From positions 1 to 38,077 of the forward strand of contig JAJFTP010000064.1 in NCBI GenBank assembly GCA_021372895.1: 38,077 nt of DNA. Direction: 5' to 3'. This document shows, one piece after another, positions 1-8,590 of this stretch (position 1 is the first letter of the stretch; every line of letters begins with the position of its first letter). A program made the translations under genes and the position numbers. The notes under the pieces are model-generated. The model ran no database searches, had not been told where the DNA came from, and saw nothing but the letters and a program-made list of their open reading frames with translations. Source of the stretch: Synergistaceae bacterium (GTDB lineage: Bacteria; Synergistota; Synergistia; Synergistales; Synergistaceae).

Positions 1-201
1 TAAAACAAATCTGCTGTTTGAGGCACTATAGGCAGTGATATGCTGACATATTACTTTCAACATTAAATTTATCACAATGTTTCATGCCGCTTTTTACACA
101 ACTTTATTCCCTTGTTTAAATTAAAATTCCTTTTGTTGTAATGAGCAGCGCGCTGTTTATTATTATCTGATTTTTCTGCTATAATTAGCCTCTACGGGGA
201 G
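1..201. other. Upstream non-coding region
   Basis: AT-rich stretch before the first gene. No convincing gene or gene end is visible. Its last 25 bases hold the promoter described separately. Confidence 0.5.
178..185 (+). promoter_or_regulatory. Extended -10 promoter for the YjiH-family gene
   Basis: TATAAT at 180-185 is preceded by TG plus one base, giving a perfect extended -10 (TGCTATAAT). No good -35 is seen, as is usual for extended -10 promoters. The predicted transcript would start about 10 bases before the GTG at 202, so its leader would be very short. Confidence 0.5.
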
Positions 202-1557
202 GTGGATACATTACTGCATTCTGTTAAAAATATTACTCTCTTCCTGATACCGTCACTCATGGGGATTTTTGCGTTTATGCTCCCCTTCCCTTTGCACGGA
301 AAGATCAACACTCTAATCGGACATACAAAAGAATCCCTTCTTATACGGTTCAATGACGACCTTGGAATAATTATCGTTATGCTCTGCTTTTTCATCGTCA
401 CTCTGAACGTTATAGCTGTGTCCCTGCGCCCGCAATGGATATTAAGCAACCCGCTTTTCAGCGAAAACCTGCTTCACGGCCCACTTTCGTTTACATCTCG
501 TTTCTGCAGCCTGCCGATTGCCATGCTCGTAGTCTGGGGCACACCGGAAATGTTTGGCGTCTTTATAAAGTATGCGGAGATTACTGTCATAAACCTTGCG
601 CCGCGGCTTTTTATACTGACGCTTGTCATCTCGATAACAGCCCCGCTGCTTCTCGATTTTGGCTTCGTCCAGTTCGTCGCTGTCTATGCGAGCCCTGTGA
701 TGAGGCCTCTGTTTAAAGTACCGGGACGCACGGCAGTAGATTGTATCGCCTCGTGTATAGGGAGCAGCTCTATATCAGTTATCATCAGTGCAAAAATGCA
801 TCATAGCGGCTATTACACAGACAGAGAGGCTGCCATAATGGTCACCTGCTTCTCTGTGACTGGTATATATAATATTTACGCAGTCACTGAACTGCTCGGC
901 ATGAGCTATGCATTTACACAAGTGCTCTTCTCCGTTTATTTGACGATATTTCTTCTTGCTGCCATCCTCCCAAGACTGTGGCCTCTGAAAAATATACCAG
1001 ACTCTTATCACAATGGCATGGACAACTACAACCCTCCGCAGGGAGATTCCCGTCACGGCCACACATTGTTTGAATGGGCTCTTATCCGCGGGATCAGCAA
1101 GGCAAGACACATGAATGCCAAAATATATCTGCATGAATCTCTCTCTATTGCAATACCGCTGATCTTCGGCACGATTCCGCTGATGATAACCTTTGGCACA
1201 TTACTCATTGTAATAGCTGAATTGACACCGGTTATGAAAATAATTGCGGCACCTCTCTCATGGATACTTACATCAGCCGGCATTGCAGAAGCAGTGGTGA
1301 TAGGGAACTCTGCAGTATTCGCCTTCATAGACCAGTACCTGGCCGTTGCCTACGCACAGGAGCTCGTTACTGAAACTGCAAGATTCCTCTGTATCTGCCT
1401 CACAATAGTTGGCCTAATCAACTTAACCGAGATAGGAATACATATCTGGCATTCAACGATGCAGATTCATTTCTGGCAATTGGCTGTCATTTATGTTATG
1501 AGGGTCGTACTCTCCCTATTTATACTGATCCCTGTCACATACGTCTTTTTCCCTTAG
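202..1557 (+). CDS. YjiH-family membrane protein with nucleoside-recognition (Gate) domains
   Basis: A polytopic inner-membrane protein of 451 residues, the usual length of long YjiH-family proteins. Hydrophobic segments span most of the chain. The family-typical stretch lies at residues 180-230: a small-residue-rich CIGSSS segment, then GYYTDREAA and a following membrane helix. A second similar half occupies about residues 310-400. Members carry the Gate / nucleoside-recognition fold, but their substrate is not established and I do not assign one. The start is uncertain: the GTG at 202 overlaps the ribosome binding site (GGGGAGG, 196-202), and a CTG at 214 would be better spaced. A terminator-like hairpin follows at 1670-1709. 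Confidence 0.75.
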   Translation: MDTLLHSVKNITLFLIPSLMGIFAFMLPFPLHGKINTLIGHTKESLLIRFNDDLGIIIVMLCFFIVTLNVIAVSLRPQWILSNPLFSENLLHGPLSFTSRFCSLPIAMLVVWGTPEMFGVFIKYAEITVINLAPRLFILTLVISITAPLLLDFGFVQFVAVYASPVMRPLFKVPGRTAVDCIASCIGSSSISVIISAKMHHSGYYTDREAAIMVTCFSVTGIYNIYAVTELLGMSYAFTQVLFSVYLTIFLLAAILPRLWPLKNIPDSYHNGMDNYNPPQGDSRHGHTLFEWALIRGISKARHMNAKIYLHESLSIAIPLIFGTIPLMITFGTLLIVIAELTPVMKIIAAPLSWILTSAGIAEAVVIGNSAVFAFIDQYLAVAYAQELVTETARFLCICLTIVGLINLTEIGIHIWHSTMQIHFWQLAVIYVMRVVLSLFILIPVTYVFFP

Positions 1558-1620
1558 TGCCGGCTCTTCCTAATATTTCGAGCATGAAATAGACTGAATA
1601 CCTTTGTAATTATGTTTTGC

Positions 1621-1629
1621 TGTTATAAT
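1621..1629 (+). promoter_or_regulatory. Extended -10 promoter upstream of the decarboxylase beta gene
   Basis: TGTTATAAT is a perfect extended -10. It lies upstream of, not downstream of, the hairpin at 1670-1709. A transcript starting near 1636 would therefore have to pass that hairpin to reach the gene at 1772. Confidence 0.55.
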
Positions 1630-1669
1630 TGTTCAGGAATGGTTAACGTGTTTTTACAGCTGATACGAT

Positions 1670-1716
1670 AAACAATGCTTATTAAGTCGCCCCATTAAGA
1701 GCATTGTTTTATGTTT
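1670..1716 (+). terminator. Rho-independent terminator or leader attenuator
   Basis: Ten-base perfect arms AAACAATGCT (1670-1679) and AGCATTGTTT (1700-1709) are followed by a T-rich tail (TTTTATGTTTTTT). It ends the YjiH-family transcript. Because a promoter lies just upstream at 1621-1629, it may also act as a conditional terminator for the next gene. Confidence 0.7.
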
Positions 1717-1771
1717 TTTGACTTATAGTTGTTTTATATGCGATCATGAAAACACAGGGAGGAAATGACAA

Positions 1772-2902
1772 GTGGATCTGTTCACACAAATTTTAGAAAA
1801 CATTACATGGCAGAACATGGTGATGATGGGGGTGGGAGCACTCCTTATATATCTGGCGATCGAAAAGAATTTCGAGCCGAACCTGCTTCTGCCGATGGGC
1901 TTCGGCACCCTTCTGGTCAACCTGCCTCTTTCATCCGCACTTGACCAGGTCGCAGGCACCAAGGTCGTCGAAGGAGCATTGTCAATGCTGTTCCGCATGG
2001 GGATAGCCACAGAGATACTGCCTCTGCTGATACTTATAGGAATAGGTGCGATGTGTGACTTCGGACCGCTGCTTGCAAACCCAAAGGTATTCCTTTTCGG
2101 GCTGACGGCACAGGCTGGAATATTCCTTACTATGGGGCTTGCGCTGCTGATCGGATTTAACGTTTATGAGGCAGCTTCGATCGGCATCATCGGTGCCGCC
2201 GATGGCCCGACTTCCATTTATGTTTCAACACGTTTTGCACCTCATTTATTGGGACCGATATCCGTGGCGGCATATACATACATGGCCCTTGTACCGCTCA
2301 TACAGCCTCCCGTTATAATGGCGCTCACTACGAAGAAGGAACGCATGATGAAGATGCCGCCCCCGACCAAAATCGTGACAAGAAGAGCGCGTTTTCTCTT
2401 CCCGATAGCGGTAACTCTTGTCGGCGGCATCATAGCTCCAGCTTCTGTTTCGTTGCTCGGGTTCGTCATGTTCGGCAATCTGCTGCGCGAGAGCGGCGTC
2501 ACGGAGAGACTCTCACAGGCAGCACAGAACGAACTGGCAAATATCGTCACTATACTGCTGGGCTTCTCCATTGCCGCTACGATGACCGGCGATAAGTTCG
2601 TCAACGTGAAAACCCTGATAATCATATGTATGGGGCTGGTTGCATTCGTACTGGACACTGCGGGTGGAGTATTGACGGCAAAGCTGCTCAACCTGGTACT
2701 GCCTGAGGGGAAAAAGATCAATCCCATGGTCGGCGCAGCCGGCATCTCCGCTTTCCCGATGTCCGCCAGGACTATCCAGAAGATGGGGCAGAAGGCGGAC
2801 CCATCAAACCACCTGCTGATGCACGCAGTTGGAGCCAACGTCGCAGGGCAGATCGGCTCCGTACTCGCAGGAGGGCTGCTTCTGGCATATCTGGGAGGCT
2901 AG
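1772..2902 (+). CDS. Na+-translocating decarboxylase, beta subunit (OadB/GcdB/MmdB family)
   Basis: Membrane subunit that couples decarboxylation of a carboxy-biotin carrier to Na+ export in oxaloacetate, methylmalonyl-CoA and glutaconyl-CoA decarboxylases. The 376-residue length and many hydrophobic segments fit the family. The conserved functional sites are present: the Asp of GAADGPTS (Asp144), and Asn317, Ser326 and Arg333 in the C-terminal motif NPMVGAAGISAFPMSAR. The start is GTG at 1772 with GGGAGG eight bases upstream. No alpha, gamma or biotin-carrier gene is nearby, so the substrate cannot be told from context. The unit is monocistronic: hairpins lie on both sides (1670-1709 and 2963-3001). 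Confidence 0.92.
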   Translation: MDLFTQILENITWQNMVMMGVGALLIYLAIEKNFEPNLLLPMGFGTLLVNLPLSSALDQVAGTKVVEGALSMLFRMGIATEILPLLILIGIGAMCDFGPLLANPKVFLFGLTAQAGIFLTMGLALLIGFNVYEAASIGIIGAADGPTSIYVSTRFAPHLLGPISVAAYTYMALVPLIQPPVIMALTTKKERMMKMPPPTKIVTRRARFLFPIAVTLVGGIIAPASVSLLGFVMFGNLLRESGVTERLSQAAQNELANIVTILLGFSIAATMTGDKFVNVKTLIIICMGLVAFVLDTAGGVLTAKLLNLVLPEGKKINPMVGAAGISAFPMSARTIQKMGQKADPSNHLLMHAVGANVAGQIGSVLAGGLLLAYLGG

Positions 2903-2962
2903 GCCCAGAAACCGGGACTAAAAAATATCTTTTCTGACACAATTTACAATGATCAAATCTGA

Positions 2963-3008
2963 CGCCTTTGGCTCACGGGTGCTCCCCGTAGTCCAAAGGC
3001 GATTTTTT
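2963..3008 (+). terminator. Rho-independent terminator after the decarboxylase beta gene
   Basis: Arms CGCCTTTGG (2963-2971) and CCAAAGGCG (2993-3001) are perfect. An inner ACGGG/CCCGT pairing strengthens the hairpin, and ATTTTTTG follows. Its position shows that the next gene cannot start at the in-frame ATG at 2949. Confidence 0.9.
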
Positions 3009-3098
3009 GCCGCTCAGTCCTGCGATATCATACAATTATCGGACAGCGCTCTCCATGCAGATAGTGTACAATATATCAGTTCGATAAGAGGTGATATT

Positions 3099-4031
3099 AT
3101 GCCGCTGTGGGGTTTCATTCTGAGCTTTGCGACCGCAACTTTATGGGCGGCCTCGCCGATTATGGTGGGGCGCGGGTTTGCCTTGTCAAAGTGCACATCC
3201 AATGAGATCAATCCCATACGATCGATCTCGTTCTTCTTCGCATCATTGATTATCGCTCTGATATATACAGGTGGGCACATAACTGTAGTCACTTCTGCAA
3301 AAGCACTGTTTTTAATAATGGGCAACGTCCTCTTCGGGTATATCATAGGAGATATCCTCTATTTCATAGCAATCAGGGAAATCGGGATAGGACTCGCAGT
3401 GCCTGTCTCGAATTCATATCCTATACTGGTGACGCTTACTTCATGGCTGCTGCTCGGCGAACCTGTGACGATAACTGTGCTTTTTGGCGTAACAGTCGTA
3501 GTCGGCGGACTCTTTTTCCTGCGCTTCGGCGGCAGGAAGCAGGAACCGGCGCCTGATATATCAGTTGGCAAATTAGGAATGTCGCGGCTCATGAGGGGCT
3601 TCCTTCTGGCGATCTGCGCCGGGGGAGCCTGGGCACTCGGCGCTCCGCTGACAAAGCTTGCAATGATAGAATCAGGGTTAGGTGCGGTCGAGATCACTTT
3701 TTACCGTGCGGCTGCTCTTGTCCTGCTTGCCTGGGGCTATCGTTTTGCACTGCATATATTCTCGCCCAAATCTATCATGCCTCTTAAAGATGTGCCAAAG
3801 GCAGGCTGGATATACTTCCTTAGCGCGGCGGTCATTGGTCTGTGCTTGGGTTCTATTATGTATTCATCATGCATAAGGGTCATGCCTGTGGCTATCGTAA
3901 CAGCGATAACTTCCACAAGCCCTTTTATGGCGGCCCTCTTCGCACATTTTGTGCTCAAGGAGCGCCTCCGCCCTCTCCAGTGGTGCGGAGTGATCCTGAT
4001 AATCGCAGGCTCCGTAACAGTGAGCCTCTAA
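3099..4031 (+). CDS. EamA-family (DMT) transporter
   Basis: A 310-residue protein with about ten hydrophobic helices in two repeated EamA halves, split near residue 145 by a charged loop. This is the normal drug/metabolite transporter architecture, and members usually export amino acids or other small metabolites. I chose the ATG at 3099 because AGAGGTG lies seven bases upstream, the protein then starts directly with a helix, and a longer in-frame start at 2949 would begin inside a terminator. It is first of three transporter genes; the next starts nine bases after its stop. The substrate cannot be read from sequence. Confidence 0.88.
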   Translation: MPLWGFILSFATATLWAASPIMVGRGFALSKCTSNEINPIRSISFFFASLIIALIYTGGHITVVTSAKALFLIMGNVLFGYIIGDILYFIAIREIGIGLAVPVSNSYPILVTLTSWLLLGEPVTITVLFGVTVVVGGLFFLRFGGRKQEPAPDISVGKLGMSRLMRGFLLAICAGGAWALGAPLTKLAMIESGLGAVEITFYRAAALVLLAWGYRFALHIFSPKSIMPLKDVPKAGWIYFLSAAVIGLCLGSIMYSSCIRVMPVAIVTAITSTSPFMAALFAHFVLKERLRPLQWCGVILIIAGSVTVSL

Positions 4032-4040
4032 AGGGCCATC

Positions 4041-5300
4041 ATGAACTTCACTATCCCGCATGCCTTACGTGCGCTTCGCAGCAGAAACTACCGCATATTT
4101 TTCACAGCCCAGACAATATCGCTGACCGGACTGTGGATGCACCGCGTCGCAATGGGATGGCTTATTTACCGGCTCACGGGATCAAACAGCGCTCTCGGTA
4201 TAATGGATTTCGCCGCATCTATTCCTATATTTTTTTTCACTGCTTTTGCAGGCGCGCTCATCGAACGCTGGGATCTGCGCAGGACCCTTTTTTTCTGCCA
4301 GGCGGGATGCATGATCATCGCCATGATACTTGCCTTTCTCACGTTCACCGACCTTGTTACGTTCCATATAGTAGTCTTTATGAGCTTCATGCTTGGCCTG
4401 ATAGATTCGTTTGAACTCCCCTGCCGCTATTCGCTCGTATCCTATATGGTCGACCGAAAGGAGGACGTCTCAAACGCAGTCGCATTGAACTCAGCTGTTT
4501 TCAACGCGGCGCGGCTTGTCGGCCCTACCATCGGAGGCTTTGTTATTCACGCCGTCGGAGAGAGCGTCTGTTTTCTTATCAATGGGTTTGCATATTCTAC
4601 AACGATGATAGCTGTAAAGATGATGAAGATGAAACGTCCTCCTATAGGCAGGACCGGAGGTAAAAACACCCCTATAGCCGACACTCTCGAGGGATTGAGG
4701 ATCGTGAATGATTTCGCGCCAAGCCGTTATTTATTGATCCTGATCGCGATAACGGGTTTTTTTTCGTTTCCCAGCATCGTCCTCATGCCTGCGATGGCAA
4801 AGAGCGTCCTTGGAGGTACTTCTATGACCCTCGGCCTGCTGCTTATGGGAGTGGCAATAGGCGCGCTTGCCGGTTCGCTTCTTCTGGCGTCTCTCAAATC
4901 AACCGCAAAACTCGCATGGCTGTGTACGAGAATGTGCATCGGTTTCGGCCTCTCCGTGCTTTTGTTTTCTTTGTCCCGCAATATATTCTTTGGAATTATA
5001 CTCGCGGCTCCGGTTGGATTCTGCATGGTCACAAGTACAATAGCATGCAACACACTTATCCAGTCAATGTTTCCGGACGAAAGCAGAAGCCGCGTCATGG
5101 CACTGTATACTTTTGCTATAATCGGGATCCCTCCGTTTGGCAGCCTGCTTTCCGGTAAAATCGGCGACCTGCTGGGTACTGACTGGTCGCTTTTCATCTG
5201 CGGCACGTGCTGTTCAGTAATAGCTTTTTACTTTATGAAAAAGATTGACAGGCTGGATAACAGCATACAGATCGCGCTGAAAAATCAGGGGGTCGTTTAA
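4041..5300 (+). CDS. MFS transporter (EntS/MFS_3-like)
   Basis: A 419-residue protein with roughly twelve membrane segments in two halves. The loop after helix 2 carries a motif A variant (GALIERWDLRRTL), and the central cytoplasmic loop is near residues 195-225. The overall pattern resembles the EntS-type efflux branch of the major facilitator superfamily, which exports siderophores or drugs. It sits between two EamA transporters, with a nine-base gap before and a one-base stop/start overlap (TAATG) after, so the three are almost surely co-transcribed and probably co-translated. The substrate is unknown. Confidence 0.85.
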   Translation: MNFTIPHALRALRSRNYRIFFTAQTISLTGLWMHRVAMGWLIYRLTGSNSALGIMDFAASIPIFFFTAFAGALIERWDLRRTLFFCQAGCMIIAMILAFLTFTDLVTFHIVVFMSFMLGLIDSFELPCRYSLVSYMVDRKEDVSNAVALNSAVFNAARLVGPTIGGFVIHAVGESVCFLINGFAYSTTMIAVKMMKMKRPPIGRTGGKNTPIADTLEGLRIVNDFAPSRYLLILIAITGFFSFPSIVLMPAMAKSVLGGTSMTLGLLLMGVAIGALAGSLLLASLKSTAKLAWLCTRMCIGFGLSVLLFSLSRNIFFGIILAAPVGFCMVTSTIACNTLIQSMFPDESRSRVMALYTFAIIGIPPFGSLLSGKIGDLLGTDWSLFICGTCCSVIAFYFMKKIDRLDNSIQIALKNQGVV

Positions 5301-6208
5301 TGATCGATAGCATGGAAACTTACACAAACAGACAGATACTTACAGCAGATATGATGCTCGTCCTAGTTGCCTTCATATGGGGCGCAGGGATACCTATGAG
5401 CGCTCTGCTGGCTCGCGAGATAACGCCGCTATGGGCTGTCGCATTGCGAATGTTGCTCAGTTCATTCTTCCTGATAATCATGTTCCCCAAAAAAATAATC
5501 TCTGCGACGAAAAAGGACTGGGTAACGTCGTCCCTTCTCACTGCCGTGCTTACAGGCACATTCATCTCACTTACGTTTGGTCTGTTTTACAGCACGGCAA
5601 GCAAACAGGCCTTTATCGGAGGACTGAACGTCATTATGGTTCCGCTCCTGGTATGGGCAATTTATAAAAAGAAGCCCAGCAGCTGGATATTCGCCGGTGC
5701 AGTCGTAACAACGACAGGGCTTCTCGTAATGGGCTTCACCCCGGGCATGGGATTCAACTTTGGAGACTTTCTCTCTTTCATCATGGCTATTTTTTACGCA
5801 TTACAGGTACTCGCAGCAGGCTTCTGCGCAAGACGCGTCGAACCTATCCGACTCGTGGCTCTTCACATAATAATGCTCGCTCTTGTGATGACAGCAATAG
5901 CGCTCATTTTCGAACCGATACCCGACATAGCATCATTCTCCGTGAAAATATGGACAACACTGCTCTTTGTATCACTCGGCAACACTATACTCTGCTTCAT
6001 TATCCAGCTGAAAGCACAGCGCATCACACATGAGACACATGTCGCCGTTATCTTCTCGCTTGAAGGATTCTTCGGCTACCTTGTAGCTGTCATAAGCGGG
6101 CAGGATCCGTTCCATCTCCAGGGTGCATTCGGCGGTCTGCTGATAATCGCAGGGATGATAATAACTGAGATGGAGGGATTCATTAAAACCAGATACAGCA
6201 ACAAATGA
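5300..6208 (+). CDS. EamA-family (DMT) transporter
   Basis: A 302-residue protein with two EamA halves and about ten helices, closing with a Lys/Arg-rich tail. Its ATG shares one base with the MFS stop (5298-5300), and CAGGGGG just upstream acts as binding site. An ATG at 5312 is an alternative start. It is clearly divergent from the EamA protein two genes upstream rather than a recent duplicate. The gene ends 31 bases from the convergent racemase, and no terminator is visible in the gap. Export of a small metabolite is inferred from family only. Confidence 0.87.
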   Translation: MIDSMETYTNRQILTADMMLVLVAFIWGAGIPMSALLAREITPLWAVALRMLLSSFFLIIMFPKKIISATKKDWVTSSLLTAVLTGTFISLTFGLFYSTASKQAFIGGLNVIMVPLLVWAIYKKKPSSWIFAGAVVTTTGLLVMGFTPGMGFNFGDFLSFIMAIFYALQVLAAGFCARRVEPIRLVALHIIMLALVMTAIALIFEPIPDIASFSVKIWTTLLFVSLGNTILCFIIQLKAQRITHETHVAVIFSLEGFFGYLVAVISGQDPFHLQGAFGGLLIIAGMIITEMEGFIKTRYSNK

Positions 6209-6239
6209 CATCATAAGTTTCACGATCAGTCAGCGATTA

Positions 6240-6989
6240 TTACATATGATACTGATTGCCGACATACCTCGTCGGGTCCAGGGCTGATTCCATATGCCTT
6301 ATCATAGTGATGAAATCAAATACAGGCAGGCCCGTATGTTCGTGGACAGCGGCGGCAAACGGGGGGAGATCGCTGCACTCAAGCTCTATAGCAGCAACTT
6401 CTGGGTGATCCTTAAGCATCTGGTCACAGACTTCAAGAATTTCTTTTTCTATTACATCCGTGTCCATGGTGCCCTTTTCCTCAAGTACGGATGAGCGGAA
6501 CTCATACTTGTCCTCCATGCCGTAAAGAACAATCGGGATGTCTGCCGTGATACCGACGTTACGCAGATGCTGCTCTGTCATTACGGAGGCGTTGGCGGAA
6601 ATTATTCCGACTTTCTGTCCCCTTTTCAGCGTGCGTGCGATGAACGGGACCTGAAGCATACTTGACATAAAGACAGGGATATCTACCGCATCGGCTATCT
6701 CCTGCTGGAAGAGCGCCATGAAACCGCATGCTCCCGTGATGGCGCGTACCCCTTCTGCTTCCAGCTTGCGAGCTCCGTCCAGAAACGGTTCAAGGAGTGA
6801 AGGGTCACATTGATTGAGCAGCCTTTCTATAGATGCGCCTCTGACCTCATGGTAGCGCACCGGAAATGGGTAGGTGGTCGCATTGCCTACGTTTCCGGGT
6901 ACACACGGGTATGCCGCGTCAAGGATAAGTATCCCTATCGGCTCCCCATCCCATGAACGTGTCCTGTTTTTGATCTTGTAAAATGGCAT
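6240..6989 (-). CDS. Aspartate/glutamate racemase-family protein
   Basis: A 249-residue cytoplasmic enzyme of the cofactor-independent Asp/Glu/hydantoin racemase superfamily. The paired catalytic cysteines of the fold are visible: Cys88 in TGACGFM and Cys205 in LECSDLPPF. The two-lobed repeat is also clear (GIISANAS near residue 128). The true substrate could be Asp, Glu, hydantoin or another acid. I start at the ATG at 6989, because a strong GGGAGGGG lies just upstream; an earlier in-frame TTG at 7004 would place that binding site inside the protein. It is transcribed alone, divergent from tlpA. Confidence 0.82.
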   Translation of the reverse strand: MPFYKIKNRTRSWDGEPIGILILDAAYPCVPGNVGNATTYPFPVRYHEVRGASIERLLNQCDPSLLEPFLDGARKLEAEGVRAITGACGFMALFQQEIADAVDIPVFMSSMLQVPFIARTLKRGQKVGIISANASVMTEQHLRNVGITADIPIVLYGMEDKYEFRSSVLEEKGTMDTDVIEKEILEVCDQMLKDHPEVAAIELECSDLPPFAAAVHEHTGLPVFDFITMIRHMESALDPTRYVGNQYHM

Positions 6990-7026
6990 AAAAACCCCTC
7001 CCAATAAATTATAAATAACGCTAAAT

Positions 7027-7056
7027 AAAATAGCAGTTTATGCAACGTATTGTCAA
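7027..7056 (-). promoter_or_regulatory. Candidate promoter of the racemase gene
   Basis: On the minus strand a consensus -35 TTGACA (7051-7056) is followed after 18 bases by TATTTT (7027-7032). The -10 is weak (4 of 6). Confidence 0.45.
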
Positions 7057-7157
7057 GGTACAGTCCAAATTACATAATTATTTCAGCAGATTTAAAAATA
7101 AGTGGTATCGCTTATTACATCGTGTCATTTATCTTATAGAATCACATAATATATTAC

Positions 7158-7317
7158 TAACTCAAACTTTCCCACCTCTTGCTGCTAGTGGATCCAAAAC
7201 CTCTGTTTTTCGTCTTCTCTGTATGTTATTCAGCGGAGAACCAGTGGCTCTAAAATATTGAAGTTCCTGGATCCCCGCTCAAAAGCATGCGGGAAAGACG
7301 GTGGGAAAGTTGAGTTA
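7158..7317. repeat. 160-bp non-coding element with 18-19 bp terminal inverted repeats (MITE-like)
   Basis: The left end TAACTCAAACTTTCCCACC (7158-7176) and right end GGTGGGAAAGTTGAGTTA (7300-7317) are inverted copies that differ by one inserted A. The inside carries no supported reading frame. Two GGATCCA copies in opposite orientation lie inside (near 7190 and 7269). The design matches a small non-autonomous mobile element or its remnant. No clear target duplication is seen. It lies 30 bases before the tlpA start, in its likely promoter or leader. Confidence 0.6.
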
Positions 7318-7347
7318 CTAAATTTTAAGCGATATGAGGTGACAGCG

Positions 7348-7851
7348 ATGAAAAAGAAATATGTCGTATTTCTGATAATGGTCATTGCCCTGCTCGGCTT
7401 TGCCGCAGCAGTTCCCGCTCTTGAGAACAACGCAAAGGCGAAAAATTTTACGCTCATGGATCTCGATGGCAAATCCGTCTCCCTTGATAATTACAAGGGA
7501 AAGGTCGTAGTCCTTAATTTCTGGGCATCGTGGTGTCCGCCGTGCAAAGCCGAAATGCCTGAATTCAACGATATGGACAAAGAATTCAAGAAGTCCGGCG
7601 AAGTTGTGCTGCTGGCGGTCAACATGACGGACGGCAGACGGGAGACAAAGAAAACTGCGACAGGATTTATTAAGGAGAATAAGTATGGCATGAAGGTCCT
7701 GTTTGATGAAAAAGGTACGGCAGCAGGGATTTACTCAATTCAGTACCTTCCTACGACCTATGTCATCGACGCAAAAGGCTTCGTACGCGGACAGATAATA
7801 GGCGGAACGACAAAAGAAGCCGTAATGAAGCTAGTGCGGGAGGCACAATAA
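7348..7851 (+). CDS. TlpA/ResA-like extracytoplasmic thioredoxin
   Basis: A 167-residue secreted or membrane-anchored thiol-disulfide oxidoreductase. Residues 1-24 form a signal sequence (basic MKKK, then a long hydrophobic core). The AhpC/TSA-thioredoxin fold follows, with active site WCPPC at residues 62-66 and the cis-Pro region (YLPTTYV) later. The start is ATG at 7348 with GAGGT upstream; an in-frame ATG at 7258 would add a charged tail before the signal and lies inside the inverted-repeat element. It is followed two bases later by ccdA, the usual electron donor for such proteins. Confidence 0.92.
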   Translation: MKKKYVVFLIMVIALLGFAAAVPALENNAKAKNFTLMDLDGKSVSLDNYKGKVVVLNFWASWCPPCKAEMPEFNDMDKEFKKSGEVVLLAVNMTDGRRETKKTATGFIKENKYGMKVLFDEKGTAAGIYSIQYLPTTYVIDAKGFVRGQIIGGTTKEAVMKLVREAQ

Positions 7852-7853
7852 AC

Positions 7854-8525
7854 TTGACGGCGGATATCCCCTTTCTCTTTCTGGAGGGGCTGCTTGCTTT
7901 CATATCACCCTGTATGCTCCCCATGCTGCCGATATACCTTATGTACCTTGCGGCAGAGACAGAGAACGGACGCCGCGCAAGCATTGTCAACACTATAGGC
8001 TTTGTCTGCGGCTTCACTCTGATATTTATGGCACTCGGAGCTACGGCTACCGCAATAGGTTCCTTGATGAGCGCACACAGGTTCCTGCTCCAGAGGCTGA
8101 GCGGCCTTGTAATATTTATATTCGGGCTGCACTTTCTCGGTGTTTTTACGATAGATTTCCTTGATATTGAAAAAAAACTCGACATCAAGGTCCAGCGCAG
8201 GGGATTCTTCGGCGCGATACTGTTCGGCTCCGCTTTCTCTCTGGGCTGGACCCCATGTCTTGGTCCATTCCTCGGATCAGCATTAATGCTTGCCGGCAAT
8301 GGCAAAACTATGTTCCAAGGTATTTTCTATCTCTTCGTTTTCTCCATGGGGCTGGGCATTCCTTACGTTGTTGCTGCGATCTTCTTTACAAACATCAAAG
8401 GAGTTTTCCAATGGCTCAAAAAACATGGAAAACAAATAAAGTTTATCTCGGGCATAATACTCGTCATCGCAGGCCTGCTTATAATGTCTGATTCATTCGG
8501 CTATTGGGCCTCTCTTTTTGATTGA
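7854..8525 (+). CDS. ccdA: CcdA-type thiol:disulfide transporter
   Basis: Integral membrane protein of 223 residues with six predicted helices that passes electrons from cytoplasmic thioredoxin to extracytoplasmic thiol proteins. The two redox cysteines are in their family positions: Cys20 in FISPCMLPMLP (helix 1) and Cys135 in LGWTPCLGP (helix 4). The start is TTG at 7854, with GGGAGG inside the end of tlpA upstream. It is paired with the TlpA-like gene, so it most likely keeps that protein reduced, for cytochrome c maturation or general disulfide repair. Confidence 0.93.
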   Translation: MTADIPFLFLEGLLAFISPCMLPMLPIYLMYLAAETENGRRASIVNTIGFVCGFTLIFMALGATATAIGSLMSAHRFLLQRLSGLVIFIFGLHFLGVFTIDFLDIEKKLDIKVQRRGFFGAILFGSAFSLGWTPCLGPFLGSALMLAGNGKTMFQGIFYLFVFSMGLGIPYVVAAIFFTNIKGVFQWLKKHGKQIKFISGIILVIAGLLIMSDSFGYWASLFD

Positions 8526-8590
8526 GACTAAGGAGAGGAATTTTTCCACTTCGTCCGCCTGCATCTGCTGTATTTGAGCTGATTGCAAAT

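Larger units (their letters stand above)
7005..7347. other. Divergent intergenic region, racemase / tlpA
   Basis: A 343-base AT-rich region without a supported gene. It holds a candidate promoter for the racemase (7027-7056, minus) and the 160-bp inverted-repeat-bounded element at 7158-7317. The tlpA binding site GAGGT is at 7336-7340. No confident promoter for tlpA was found. Confidence 0.6.

Noticed and set aside
2949-3098. N-terminal extension of the first EamA transporter from ATG 2949
   Set aside because: It would begin inside an intrinsic terminator and adds a non-membrane, non-family segment. ATG 3099 has a proper binding site.
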